A DNA stretch of 59,476 bases. It comes from Gyrodactylus bullatarudis. Taxonomy: Eukaryota > Platyhelminthes > Monogenea > Gyrodactylidea > Gyrodactylidae. A program made the position numbers and the translations under genes. The stretch is taken from NCBI GenBank assembly GCA_012064415.1, contig SSNU01000217.1:1-59476 (forward strand), written 5' to 3'. The notes under the pieces are model-generated. The model had not been told where the DNA came from. It saw only the letters and a program-made list of their open reading frames with translations, and did not search any database. This document shows, one piece after another, positions 44,075 to 55,449 of this stretch (position 1 is its first letter; each line of letters opens with the position of its first letter).

Positions 44075-44550
44075 CATATATATATATTTTTTGAAATTCT
44101 CCATAGCAATATATTAAGCCTCTAGTTTTTTTATCATTTAATAAATTAAGGGCTGGCAAAAATATCATAGGAACAGTTCTGTTCAAGATAGATAGTATTT
44201 AAGCTACAATTAAACAAGTTAGCTTTTGACTTATAATTTTTTCTTTTTAATTCTAATAATGAGTGATAATTTCAGACTTGTCGGTTGAGAAATAGAGAGA
44301 AATAATAATAAAATAAATAAAAGCAAGGGATAAGAAGATTGGTAAGCAAAAATAGTAGATTATTTCATAAGATATATTTGAAGTTTTTGATATTGGTTTA
44401 CTTCATATCATGATACTAGTGTTTATAAATGCAATTTCGTCTTAAAAAATTCTACAAGGGCAATCTGGTTTAATAGATAAATAGGTATGTCTTTTTTTTC
44501 TGTTTTTTTGTTATTTAGTTTATAAATCGGGTCTTAATTTCTTCAATGAA
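44075..44550. other. No gene seen
   Basis: AT-rich sequence between the TIR element and the gypsy RT. It contains no gypsy-like coding text, so the central RT region of that element was lost here. Confidence 0.5.
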
Positions 44551-44555
44551 TTCTT

Positions 44556-44990
44556 TCAGGTTTTTTTCTTTTTAAAGAGGAATTTTGAAGGTTCATCAAG
44601 CTCGACTTGTAAAAATGCGGTTGATAGGTCTAAGGTCGTGAAGAATTGCCTTATAGGTTTTTGAAAAAATATCCTCAGTAGGCAGGTTATAACCATGGTC
44701 GAGCAACTGAGCGTTGAGACCTGTGGCATAGGCAGCGCATATTCGCAAGCTTCTGTCTTTTTTAAGAACAATGAGTATAGGTGCAGCGTAATAGGTATTC
44801 GAGACTTTAGTGTAAATGCCTTTTTCGATGGGTTCATCAAATTGTTTTTTTACAATCGACTCGATAGCATAGGAGACTCCTCTAGGTCTACAGAAGACTG
44901 GTTTTGCACCGTCTTTGAGGACGAGCGTAGCCTTAAATTTACATAACCCTTCGGACTTATCATTGAGACTTTTAATCTATTCTTCGAATA
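44556..44990 (-). pseudogene. Ty3/gypsy reverse transcriptase, N-terminal half
   Basis: The minus strand shows ATLVLKDGAKPVFCRPRGVS, VKKQFDEPIEKGIYTKVSNT, YYAAPILIVLKKDRSLRIC and LPTEDIF, the classic fingers region of gypsy RT. A frameshift near 44680 then gives FFTTLDLSTAFLQVELDE, motif A with its catalytic Asp. Motif B, the YxDD motif and the connection are absent; the sequence ends in an A-run-encoded KKKK. Continuous with the protease frame upstream apart from a stop at 44996. Confidence 0.88.
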
Positions 44991-44995
44991 TATCT

Positions 44996-45880
44996 TTACA
45001 AAACTGCGTAATGATCAATAGGTACTTTATATAAATCAAAATAATCAAATAGGTCATTGCCAAAGAGGTAAGGTATTCTGTTGGAGGCTACAAATAGGAA
45101 ACATGTGCGGGTTTCGCCATTTACTGTCACGGATGCATCACAACGTCCAATTAGGTTTACGACTTGTCCGCTGACATCAATAGGTAGTATGGCGTACTTT
45201 TCGAGTGTGGGCGAGCCAATGAATTTGTAGGTAGATTCATTGATGATAGTGACATCTGCGCCGGTGTCCAACTGGAAGCGAACCGTTTTGCTTGCTCCGA
45301 TAGGTAAGATGAAGCGTTTTGAAGGTTTCGTTCTTTTGGCGTTCGATTCGGTCCCTTCAGGGGCCATCTCGGGTTCGTCCAACATTTTGACTTCAAGAGG
45401 CTCTTCGACACTCATAGGTTCATGTATACGCACCATGTTTTCTTTAGGTATACTTCGACACTTTTCAGGGATATGACCGATTTTACTACATTTGTCACAT
45501 CTAGTTTTATTGCGATGAGGACATTGGTTCCGATAGTGATTGCCACCACATCCGTCACACTTGTGGTTGAGTTCATAGGTAGGCGGTTCAGAGCTGTACT
45601 TAGACTAAGGTTTGCCATATTTGTGTTTGGCGCTAGGTATAGGCCGAACCATTCTCTCTTTCACATCAACTTTGCCTACTCTAGGTAAATCCCATTCGAA
45701 AGTAGCTCCATTAAGGCGGTACCAGTCGTAAAATGAGCACTGTTTTGAGTCAAACTTAGATGACAGCAGCAACTCGTAGGTGGGAGGTCGGCTTTCCTTT
45801 TTGTGCAGTGTTTCGCTTGAGGTAGAATAGGTAGAACAGGAATCATCTTTCTGTCGACGTGGATCATCAGTAAGGCTTCA
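44996..45880 (-). pseudogene. Ty3/gypsy Gag C-terminus, zinc knuckles and protease
   Basis: The frame reads upstream of 45604 through YDWYRLNGATFEW and a basic segment to one in-frame TAG. It then shows two zinc knuckles: CDGCGGNHYRNQC (C-x2-C-x3-H-x4-C) and CDKCSKIGHIPEKC (C-x2-C-x4-H-x4-C), a linker, and a retropepsin: FQLDTGADVTIINESTYKFI with the DTG active site, and LIGRCDASVTV. It ends at 44996. The order Gag-PR-RT-RNaseH is that of gypsy elements; the two-knuckle Gag with DTGA protease resembles the K02A2.6-like group of animal genomes. No LTR was found; the 5' side stops at a palindrome near 45880. Confidence 0.88.
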
Positions 45881-47253
45881 CCCCCTCTTCTCTCTCTACC
45901 ACTTATTATATCAAAATATTCTTGCCATTACTTGAAAGTAGGTACACTATTATATTTCAAAATTTTGTTTCAGTTGAATTTTAGAACTCTTGATACTTCT
46001 AAATCAAAACAGTGAAATGAACTAGGTAATTTTATTTAAAATAATATTCAAAATAACTAAGGTTGATCAAGAAATTGTAAAAAAATTGTACAGTCAATTT
46101 CACACATGATGTCTCGAGATAAATTTTTTTTTTCATGAACTTGTTTATTTATACCTCTCTGCCCCAAATAGTCAACCAATGAGCGTCGAGTATTTATTGA
46201 CCAATCAGGAATAAGCATCCTGGAATCAAAATTCTTTCTATCCCTAACACTTCCCTGCTGTATAAAAATTACTATTTTCTTAATAAGTATTACATTTCGT
46301 GCATCATTGAAAACAGATTTTTTTCCTTTTTAGAATGCACTAAATATATTTTTTCTATTTTCACTAATAACTGAGATAAAATATCTCTGAAACCTTGAGC
46401 TGTTTCGAAAAACAAATAGCACCATTCCAAAGGGAATTAATTTTTACATATACTTGCAAATTCTCAGTAAAAAATATTTAAATAATTCAAATAAATTGTC
46501 AAAATAAGTCTGTATCAGAAATCATGATTAAAACCGATAATCAAAAAATCCAATTCGAAATCATATCTAACTAAAAAAGACAGAGCTGTATACTCCTCCC
46601 CTTTTCTCCTGGCTAACATTAGAGAAAGTCAAAGGTTAAAAAAAAACATACAAATGTGTGAATAAACAATCACATTGTCTTACATCATTCATATCTGTCT
46701 ATCACATTCAATGTCAGAGCAGGAGTACCAACCCCTCCTTTTATTCCCTCAGTCTAACTAGTGGAGCCATTCGATTCTATTGCAGATGGCTAGATATTTT
46801 ACAACTCTCTTTACTTTGTAGTGTACACAAAATGTGTCTCAAATATATCAAGCCCAAAAAAGCCTTTCTTTTTCTCAATGTGCGTGTGTACAACTCTATT
46901 CTGAATTAAGATTAAATTATTGAAAATCAAATTCCAAATTCATAGAAATAAAATTTATTCAAAATCAAAAACATTTCTAAAAATAAGGACCGAAATGAAA
47001 AAAAAATTTATCTCGAGACATCATGTGTGAAATTGACTGTACAATTTTTTTACAATTTCTTGATCAACCTTAGTTATTTTGAATATTATTTTAAATAAAA
47101 TTACCTAGTTCATTTCACTGTTTTGATTTAGAAGTATCAAGAGTTCTAAAATTCAACTGAAACAAAATTTTGAAATATAATAGTGTACCTACTTTCAAGT
47201 AATGGCAAGAATATTTTGATATAATTCAGTGGTAGAGAGAGAAGAGGGGGCTA
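45879..47253. repeat. 1.4-kb palindrome with a TA-bounded element at its centre
   Basis: Outer arms 45879-46090 and 47040-47253 are inverted copies (TTCTTGCCATTACTTGAAAG, TGAACTAGGTAATTTTAT). The centre, 46091-47039, begins CAGTCAATTTCACACATGAT and ends with its inverse, with TA on each side (46089-46090, 47040-47041) and a TIR of about 48 bp: a pogo/Tigger-like non-autonomous element of 949 bp. It contains CTCGAGATAAA, TTATACCTCT and CCAATCAG, as do the Tigger ends at 32866 and 36962. No gene inside. Confidence 0.7.
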
Positions 47254-47259
47254 ATTTTC

Positions 47260-48105
47260 CACATCCATTACGTAGGCCCCACTGTATGAAACTCGAAATT
47301 CCTATTTTAAGAATAAGGAGTCATGAAAATTCTTTTTCTAGTACACATTAGTTATTTAAAATATCATTAGCATTATATAAATTAACATATGTGTTTGATA
47401 AACAAAATATGGTTTGTACCATTCAGATCACTGTGTACAATTGAATATATAACCCTTTTCAGAGCTAATGTACAATTCAATAAATTTTTCATTTCATTTC
47501 ATGTCACATTAAGTTTTCACTTGCCTACATTTGAATATTCTATATAAAGAATTATGAATATTGATAAATTGAATATATATTCCAACATACTTGAAGATAC
47601 TTGATTTAGGTAAATTATTTTTGAGTTAGGATTTTCGCTGTATTTGTATAATGAGATAATTAAAATTAATCGATAATTTATAAAGAAAAACCTGAAGCAT
47701 CTCTCCCGAGGTGTTACGTTTATTCAACCCGACTATATTATAAATTCAATTTTTTATTTTGAATGATCACAATGTAGAAATTAGAGTGTTTTTAGAGATC
47801 TACCTCTAAATCTACTAGCTAAGTGTAACCCCTGGTATAGTGTACTGACGAGTCCTAATAAAGAAACGCATATACATCTGCCACCGTGAGTTATATGTTA
47901 TTTAACTCAAGTGTGTCTTATGGAATTGACAATTGCTTATCCAAACTCTAACATCTATATGTGAGAAGACAAACTTTATCAATTTAGATTCACATGTTTA
48001 TGTTACCGTACAAACCCTGATTCATTAAATCTCTAAAGTTACTAGTACAAAGCACGAATCAGAACATAGTAAGTATAAAGCATGAAATTCATTGTTTGCA
48101 CTAAC
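47260..48105. other. No gene seen
   Basis: AT-rich, no coding signal. The text just after 47253 (CCACATCCATTACGTAGGCC) resembles 26772-26800 (CCACATAAAGTACTCAGGTC), so the palindrome's flank is itself repeated. Confidence 0.45.
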
Positions 48106-48109
48106 TTTT

Positions 48110-48330
48110 TCACTCCTCTGTTGCTATTTATTGGAGAGTTTTGGTGTTTTTTCAGCTTGCATTTTTATCTTATTTTCCTTGACTTTTATTATTTCTTCCA
48201 TGATTTGTAAATTATTATCTTCAATGAACTTTCAACTTATACCATTTTTGAAGAATTACCACTGAAGATACTTCAAGAAATGCACATTTGGTTTTAATCA
48301 GTGATATGTTTTTCAATATCCTTTTTTACT
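48110..48330 (+). repeat. PLE-A terminal repeat with hammerhead motif (48258-48292)
   Basis: Plus-oriented solo PLE-A end: TTGGAGAGTTTTGGTG, then ACCA (48258-48261), CTGAAGA, TACTTCAA, GAAA (48277-48280), TGCACAT as helix III with A15.1, T48288, TGGT (48289-48292). Helix I ACCA/TGGT is perfect. This is the best-preserved PLE-A type hammerhead. Confidence 0.65.
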
Positions 48331-48382
48331 ATGGTTATGCTGTCTGACATAGAGAAGAAAAAGAGGCGATGCCTGATTATGT

Positions 48383-48422
48383 AAGAGATAAGCGCTGTAT
48401 TTCAGGCATACTCATCAGTCTT
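48383..48422 (-). ncRNA. Hammerhead ribozyme motif, PLE type 1
   Basis: Minus strand: AAGA and TCTT form helix I; CTGATGA, GTATGCCT and GAAA are intact; helix III is ATA/TAT around CAGCGCT; the cleavage triplet is ATC. Immediately next to a PLE-A end in the opposite orientation. From 48430 to 49380 I see no gene. Confidence 0.68.
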
Positions 48423-49388
48423 TTACATGCCAATATATGTACAATAAAGAATTAGATTAATACAATGAAAAGTTTTGATTGGATAGCCTCTCATAGGTAC
48501 TGTACCTCTCTATGCATATATTTCATAGTTATGCGAGTATGACTCAAGGTTGTTTGTCTTTGAGTGTCCTATGTCATGTGTACCCCAATCTAATTATCAT
48601 TGTTGTATGTGTTACAAGTTAATCATTTAAACATAATTATTGTTTATGTACATTCAATAAAATTCAGCAGTTCATTATTATTAATACATAAATAGTTATT
48701 GTAGTTTAGTTCTATATTACACTTATTTGGACAATTTGAGTTTTATCTCCTTTCGATTCAATTCAAGCTTGTGTGTAGAAAGATTTAATTGAAGATTGCA
48801 CCAAATTTCTTTTTAGGCTGTGTTTCCCATCTCTAATCAATTTTTTTTATTTTATGATTTCAAGTTGTTTCACGAAAATAATTATATCATATGATAGAGA
48901 AAAATGATATCTTTATACAGTAAAAATTTTTTTAGTGTATTGAATATATTTTTCGGTGTCTTTTTTTGTGTACTCGTGACCTTTGGGCATTGTTTACATG
49001 AGGTTTTCCTATGTCTAAGTGTATTTGATTTTAGAACAAATTACAATGCCTGAAAGACTACCTTCTCGGCAATGCATACAAGTTATTACACATATAAAAA
49101 GGCCAGTCTTTTCATGCATATATGTAAACCTATTCTCGATGAATATGAGAATTCATGATTTTTACAAAAATCACATTTTTTTATCAAGTTATCGAATTTT
49201 TTGAAAGATTTTTGGTAACTAATTCTAAATGTACACTTCCACTAAAATGAGTAAATAAATTTTCGAGATAGCGCGATTTTTAAAATTTATTTAAACTTTG
49301 AGTTAAACATTTTTTAGTATTCTTTCTTACACATTCCCAAATTATGAATTTAAGTAGATCCTCGGACGTTTTTGATAAACAACGTGAA

Positions 49389-50100
49389 TTACTCATTCAT
49401 AACAATGGACTTATTATTCTTGTCTCTCCAGTAAATTTGATTTCTCAAGAATTTATCCATCAGTAACTGGCCGCTGTTTCTCTTAACTGAAGGCTCACTG
49501 ATCAACTCCACCCAAGTGTTCATTCCAGGTTGATTAATGATTTGATTAACAACTATTGTTGACTTCTCGTGTATTTTACCTTCTGCCAACTCTATGCTTG
49601 TTGCTAGGACTGTACTCTGCACTTGTGTGTTGTGATTATTGGCTAAAGCGAACTTCTCTTGATTTTCAGTTTGATTTACACTTGTATTTTGAGTTGAACT
49701 GAACTTTTTTGGGGTGAGGACTTGAGAATTTTTCAATTTTTTTTGATAAACGTATCTCTGCTTGTTATACCAATGTTCGATGGTATTCATTTTTGTACAA
49801 AAATATCTGGTCTGAGCTTCGATATGAAATGATCTTCCGTACTCTTTTTCCCTCAAGCGAGAAGATAGGCTTTGGTCGACTTAAAGGAGGTAAAGGATGG
49901 CAAAACTTTCGTCATTAGCTAAATGTCCCGTCTAATGGATATGATTCTGAACTGCGCTGTTGTGTTATTTTACTCTCTCGCCTAAAGTTCTCGATGTTTG
50001 GGTAACCATCTCTCATTTGAAGGGACCTGAGTATATTTCTTTCTTCCTTCACAAACTCAGCTGAACTTAAGCGCTCGATATTCAAGTATTCATTCCTCAA
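49389..50100 (-). pseudogene. PLE-F: thumb region and C-terminal tail
   Basis: 49915-50100 reads NEYLNIERLSSAEFVKEERN followed by GYPNIENF, matching the thumb of PLE-D (AFLSIDRLVSAEFKQEKR). After a gap in frame, 49389-49856 holds a 155-codon basic tail with VNQIINQPGMN and SGQLLMDKFLRNQ near the end, as at 7199-7444. The GIY-YIG domain that should separate the two is missing. The RT part of the same element continues at 50700-51130, on the other side of the insertion 50141-50660. Confidence 0.68.
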
Positions 50101-50210
50101 GACGCCTCTCTTTTCTATTCATTGGGGAAGAAGCTATAGTATGGAAGGAACTGTTAGGGGGCGTTCTTTTTCCTATAAATTTTTGAAAAAGAGGGAAGTC
50201 CAAGATTTTC

Positions 50211-50252
50211 ACAAGAATGAGCTCTATTTCGGACATACTCATTCAGCTTGTT
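50211..50252 (-). ncRNA. Hammerhead motif, type 1, one-base insertion in the core
   Basis: Identical to 11013-11052 except that the first box reads CTGAATGA (extra A). Helix I ACAAG/CTTGT, GAAA and GAGCTC are intact. The insertion should abolish cleavage. Confidence 0.65.
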
Positions 50253-50584
50253 ACATGTCATATATAAAGTTTTCTGCTCTATTACATATTTTTCAAGCTC
50301 CCCTACAAGCTCCCAACCAACGAGCAGTACTTCAACCCCACAGATTACAAACTATTTTTCCTCATCCCAATAATTTTATTACACCCAACTATTAACTTTA
50401 AAACTCGATTTTAATTATCTGTAGCCTATAATTATATCATTAGCCTACTCCCTCATTTACAAATGTTAATTAGAGTTAGACTTGATAATCAAAAACTGAT
50501 ATATCCTATGTACAAATTATGTATTCTAAAAGAGGACCAATGAAAAATATGTAATAGAGCAGAAAACTTTATATATGACATGTA

Positions 50585-50624
50585 ACAAGCTGATGAGTAT
50601 GTCCGAAATAGAGCTCATTCTTGA
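50585..50624 (+). ncRNA. Hammerhead ribozyme motif, PLE type 1
   Basis: CAAG/CTTG helix I, CTGATGA (50590-50596), GTATGTCC, GAAA (50605-50608), helix III AT..AT with GAGCTC, and cleavage predicted after ATT (50619). It lies downstream of the PLE tail 50288-50376. Confidence 0.7.
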
Positions 50625-50699
50625 GAAAATCTTGGACTTCCCTCTTTTTCAATATGATATCATTCGCTCAGCTGAAAGACCTGATTCGTAATCATTTTG

Positions 50700-51130
50700 A
50701 AGTATAAATTTTTGTCTTGTTCTCATATTCATGAGTGAATTTCATTTCCACATGCATACTGTTTAGATCTCTGGAAAGATCTTCTATGATGCATTATTCG
50801 TTGATCAAAAGAAACGTATCATCTAGGTATCTAATGTAAAGGCGGGCAATGTGAATTGTGGGTTTAATTGAGGTGTTTCCAAGTGAGGCCGAAAAATTTC
50901 AGCTATCAAAGAACTTCCTATCGGTACGCCATCTATCTGTTTGTAGTACATCCCCCCGAATCTGAAGTCGATATTTTTCACCTTCATGAATATTGGATCG
51001 CATACTATTTATATCAGGAGAAGACATATCTTAAATTGGTCTGTATGATAATTGTGGTTTGTTTTTGTGAACCCTCGGGAGAAAATACAACCGACTGATA
51101 TACGCATCTCTTTTAGTGATTGTAAATGAT
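50700..51130 (-). pseudogene. PLE-F: RT motifs B and C
   Basis: The minus strand reads FRFGGMYYKQIDGVPIGSSL followed by IAEIF (motif B), then with a frameshift RLYIRYLDDTFLLINE (motif C with both Asp residues). Upstream text toward 51130 and downstream text toward 50700 is decayed. Related to PLE-D by the thumb region at 49915-50100. Confidence 0.78.
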
Positions 51131-51139
51131 GATTTTTGA

Positions 51140-52430
51140 TCTCCTTCCAGAAAGAGGTCTTGGATGATAGTATAGTCGAATATTATTGCTCGATGAAATT
51201 GCGGCATAGAGGTATAAATATTCGTCGAAAAATATTATCTTCCCCCATGATGTGTGTTATTGACAGTACATTGTTTGCATGATCACCATTTTTCTCGGTA
51301 CACCTATTATTAGTAAAATACTCATTTTACGATTCCTTTTGATTTATCGAAAATTCCTCCAATCTTAAGGGTGGGGAAATTTTCTTCACAAGTAGGTCAA
51401 GAGCTGGTTTATTTTGTTGTTTCCTTAAATCTTTTATTCAATGTTAGAAATCTACTTGATTAATAACCAATAGATTTTTGTGTTACAATGATAATATGTT
51501 TCTTAATTTATCAATCTCGACACGCTTTTTGCAATATGAAAAGTATGGGTACCTGATGATTAAGAATTTTAACAAAGAAAATACCTTACAGGTTGTGTAC
51601 AGACATCTTCCTATGTTTTAAAATAAGATATTGCCCTCATCCTATTGGCTACAGTCTCAGTCTGTTTTGAGTATCATCAGATTTTATTTAATATTTCGTT
51701 CGAATCGGTGCATGATGCAGAGCTTCTACTGTATTTTAAAGTAACAGGTTTCAATAAAATGATTTTAAAATTTTTCGATAGTTTATCGATAATATTTATA
51801 CAATTATATCAATAATCAAAAAATATGTTGATTTTCTTGAAAAATCAGTAGTGATATTTTAAGAGAAAAACGACTTTGAATACTTTTTGTTCAATTTTAG
51901 GTTGGATTAAAGCAAGTATGAAACCGCTTATTTGCTGATTGTTACAGTAGAGAAGTATTTTTAAAAGTCAGGCCCTCATGATTTGATGGAATTATTTCAT
52001 CAGCTAAATAAATATCAATAATTCTTACTTCCTCGTATTTCTGATATAAAGAAAATAGATAAAAATAGAGGGATATGGATTATAAATTTCTTAGTACCGT
52101 GATGTGTTTGAATATCTGATTTATAAAAGTAAAATACTACTTACTCGAACTGTTTTCTCCAAAATCTAGCTCAGAAATAACGATTATTTGAAAAGTTAAC
52201 CAAACCTTGAAATCGGCAGACAAAATATTCATCAATATTGCGAATAATATGGGGAGGAAGAGAAATTAACTGATAACGAAAATTAGCTTGACCCTTGCTA
52301 TGAAGTTTGATAAAATTATACTTTCTATTGAGAGAGAGTAAGTAAATATTATAATATAATAAAAAAAATTTAAATATGCTGACGAATTTAAAATAGTCTT
52401 TGATTTTGATGGTACCTATAATACAAATAA
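51140..52430. other. No gene seen
   Basis: AT-rich sequence without recognisable coding signals or bounded repeats. Confidence 0.45.
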
Positions 52431-52439
52431 TATAAATTC

Positions 52440-53025
52440 AGAAATATCAACTATCATCAACAAATTAATGAGTTTTGGATTGTCCCCTAACATCATTCTA
52501 AAAATCATTCTACTCGACTCCAAATGAATCAAGGATCGCTGATTTAAATATCTACATCAACCAAAATAAAATTCACCCTAAAACTACAATTAAGGACCTT
52601 GAGATTATTTATTCATGGAAACTTGATTTTGTTGATCACTATAAAGAAATTATTAAAAAATTCATTGGCCGGCTCATCTACATCCACAAATGCATCAAAA
52701 TCGATAGCATGAAACTACTTTTATTCAAAGTTTATGCTAGACCAGTAATTGAATACTGTTCTGCAATCTGGAACCCTGAATGTGACAAATGGTCTAAAAA
52801 AATACAAACTGCATGCAACAGATTTACGCGCCTTTTGTCATCAACATACCAAACTGGAATGAAATCCACGAAGAACTCCTTATGGCTAAGAAGAGAACTC
52901 AAAACAATTACCCTAATCAAACTCTCACCCCTGGCTAACTCCAATCGTCAAGGCCTACGCTCCAATATTCCTGAATATGGCAATCTAAAAAAGCTATCAA
53001 TTTTCAACAAAGCCAAAAACATTTA
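52440..53025 (+). pseudogene. LINE reverse transcriptase, C-terminal end
   Basis: The plus strand reads KDLEIIYSWKLDFVDHYKEI (52590-52650) and, in the open frame 52709-53026, LLLFKVYARPVIEYCSAIWN, then KKIQTACNRFTRLL. The order KDLG..L.F..H, then Y..RP.IEY.S..W.P and IQ..QRRFTR is the thumb and C-terminus of non-LTR (Jockey/CR1-like) reverse transcriptases. The catalytic motifs are missing (5' truncation). The clade cannot be set from this part. Confidence 0.85.
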
Positions 53026-53159
53026 AAAAACTTAATCATAAGATGAAAACTCTTGATAATAATGAATTTAAAAAAGAATTAAAAAAACTTTATAGTTTAT
53101 AAATCTCCACAAAACTGAAGAATCTATTTAATGTTTATATAGATAAAACATGTATTGTT

Positions 53160-53192
53160 TAATAAATATTATTATTATTATTATTAAATTTC
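53160..53192 (+). repeat. (ATT)n tail of the LINE
   Basis: Following an AATAAA-like stretch, seven to eight ATT/TTA units end the LINE similarity, as expected for elements with a microsatellite 3' tail. From 53200 to 54270 I see no gene. Confidence 0.7.
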
Positions 53193-54279
53193 TTGATTTA
53201 TGATTTCTGAAGGAGAAAGGTCCCTAGTAGTTCTTCTGTTACATATTTCAAAGAAAATCTTGAATATAAAAACTTGGTAATGGATTAGCCCATATCACTG
53301 AATGTTACAGCTTACTAAAGAATCCCACCGAGACAAGTACGAGAGACACTCACTAAGCTTTTCAAAAAAGTATACATGTTAGGTATACATTTGCGCGCGT
53401 TTTTTTCCTCTTTTGGGCTCAATAATATGCAAAAAACCAGGATTTGGTCATTGGACTACTATGCGGGAGGTATACTTTTGTACATCTACTACACAGGTTA
53501 GCCTGTAATTCAGTTTTTTTATTTCAGTACGTAGGTAGAACTTGATTTATTTGAAACATTACTTCGTGAAATATTCTACTCACATGAACTAAGAGACCAA
53601 AAATATATATACCTATGATTCCTATTATAATGTCAGAGTGTCTTTTTCAATGATTTTTAGATTTATTTTTAATTTGAGGAAGCCTATCTTGATCCATTAT
53701 TCCATCATTCATGAATTTTTTATTACTGCCTAGGGATTTTAGTCTCTTATAAGATACTTATTCTCCTAGTGAGAAAGAGGGATATTTTATTAAAACTGAT
53801 ATAAACTTTTGAGGAAACGTAAAATTCATTCATTTCACATTTACCTTTGGACAGGGCCTGATAAAGGTGCAGACATTGAAAATACTATTTAGTTAATGTA
53901 TTGCATTACAATGAATTACGTTAACGATGTTTTTTAGGCATCGTAAGGTATTTTTATTTGAAATATACGTTGAAATAGGAAATTTGAACATAAACAAATT
54001 TTCAAAAGTCATAAGTCGTTTTCTAAAGACACCTAGGAGAATTTCATACATAAAAAAGATTCATTGCTATATTTCATACTTATACCTATAAGAAATTATG
54101 CGAAATAGTTTTTATCGTCCGGCTTAAATGTTATATATTTTTTGTAGATTAAATATTATCTATAAGCTTACATTTATTTTCTTCATAATAATTTTTCATA
54201 AATTTCAATGCTAGAAAACCTAGATTGAACATCAATTCAAATCATTAAACATAGAATTTTATAGTTAAATTTTAAGATA

Positions 54280-54870
54280 TTGTACCTTCAACTATTTGCT
54301 CAGCAATAGCATTTTTATGTAAAATCCTGTTTAATCTTCCACATAACATAAATAGACCTCGTCTTCGGAAAAACTTAATTGTTTTTATTAGCCAGTTCAG
54401 CACCTTTTATCTTTCTTTTTCCGTATATTTGACATATCTATTTAAATTCTCTATCTCATTAAGCCATTCTTCTAATCCTCCTGCCTAGACCAATTACTAA
54501 ACCTCTTTTGTGTGAGATAGGACTAAAACTGGCATAATGTAAATATTTGCTATACATCTTCTTTTTGTAATTGATCAATCCTCTTCTCTGGTTAGTTTTA
54601 CATTTAAGAAACAGAGAATTATTAGTTTATTTCTCCATGGTAAATTTAATATCAGTATAAAACGAGTTCATTTTGGAGAAAAAATCAGAATAAATGTATC
54701 ATCAACATATTTGATGTAAACATCAGTGAAAGTATTGTAATCTCTGAAATTTTAGTCATGAAATATCATTTTAAGGTCTTAAAAAATATTTTTAGCTTCT
54801 GAAACGTGAGACCCTAGTCATCACTTATTTTATGAACCTTTGGAAAATGTATATTTAGTGTTAATGCATT
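54280..54870 (-). pseudogene. PLE-A fragment, decayed
   Basis: The minus strand matches 22480-23060 in order: the EEWLNEIENLNR-like segment, GLVIGLGRRI, HYASFSPIS, the motif D segment, and YIKYVDDTFIL (54690-54725). Stops and indels are frequent. It ends near 54870 in PLE-A terminal-repeat text (AATGTATATTTAGTGTTAAT) in plus orientation, with a ruined hammerhead. Confidence 0.75.
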
Positions 54871-55449
54871 TTTTTGCTTTTCCAATTATTGATTAATTAT
54901 ATATGTTTGCCGATATGACATGGTATACTTACATTCCCTGATGTACTTATATTCTCTGTCTTCGCTTCATTCTGTAATGAAAAAAAATGCATACTTTTGC
55001 TTTTGTGGCTGATCTTTAGTTAAATAATTAGCTCAGCATTTGTGGCAAAAAGAAGGCATTTGATAAATAATTCAGTTCCCTAATTAAGTTCTTAGCATTA
55101 GAAAAATTGAAACTAACGAGAGGATATTGTTTGAATTAGAAAATCCCCATAATTATCATCGTGACTTGACATTGATGATTTTTAATAAAGATTCCTTGTG
55201 TCCTACTGCAATCACTATAAGATTCATAGACTAATAGCGGCAATATAGTGCTTATTTCTATTCCGGAAATTGATCGATCAAATACAGATGATGAGAATCT
55301 ATCGTGTGAAAAGACAAGACACATAAAAATTTTAAACTACATTCAGAAATAGGTATAACGAATGGCCTGCCATCTCGCTTCCTGACAGAGGTGATATCTG
55401 TCGAAAAGAGATTAAGCCAAGAATCTATGGTTATTGGCTCTGGATGTTC

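Larger units (their letters stand above)
50141..50700. mobile_element. Fold-back PLE unit inserted in PLE-F
   Basis: 50185-50275 and 50555-50655 are inverted copies, each with a type-1 hammerhead facing outward. Between them, on the plus strand, 50288-50376 encodes a PLE-D-like tail end (SSSPTSSQPTSSTSTPQITN, then YFSSSQ and a stop), and the right hammerhead lies downstream of it in sense. The insertion splits PLE-F between its RT and thumb. The reading frames at 50141-50395 in other phases are shadows. Confidence 0.75.

Noticed and set aside
45157..45688. Frames on both strands overlapping the gypsy protease
   Set aside because: Shadows of the gypsy Gag-protease frame, which alone shows zinc knuckles and a DTG active site.
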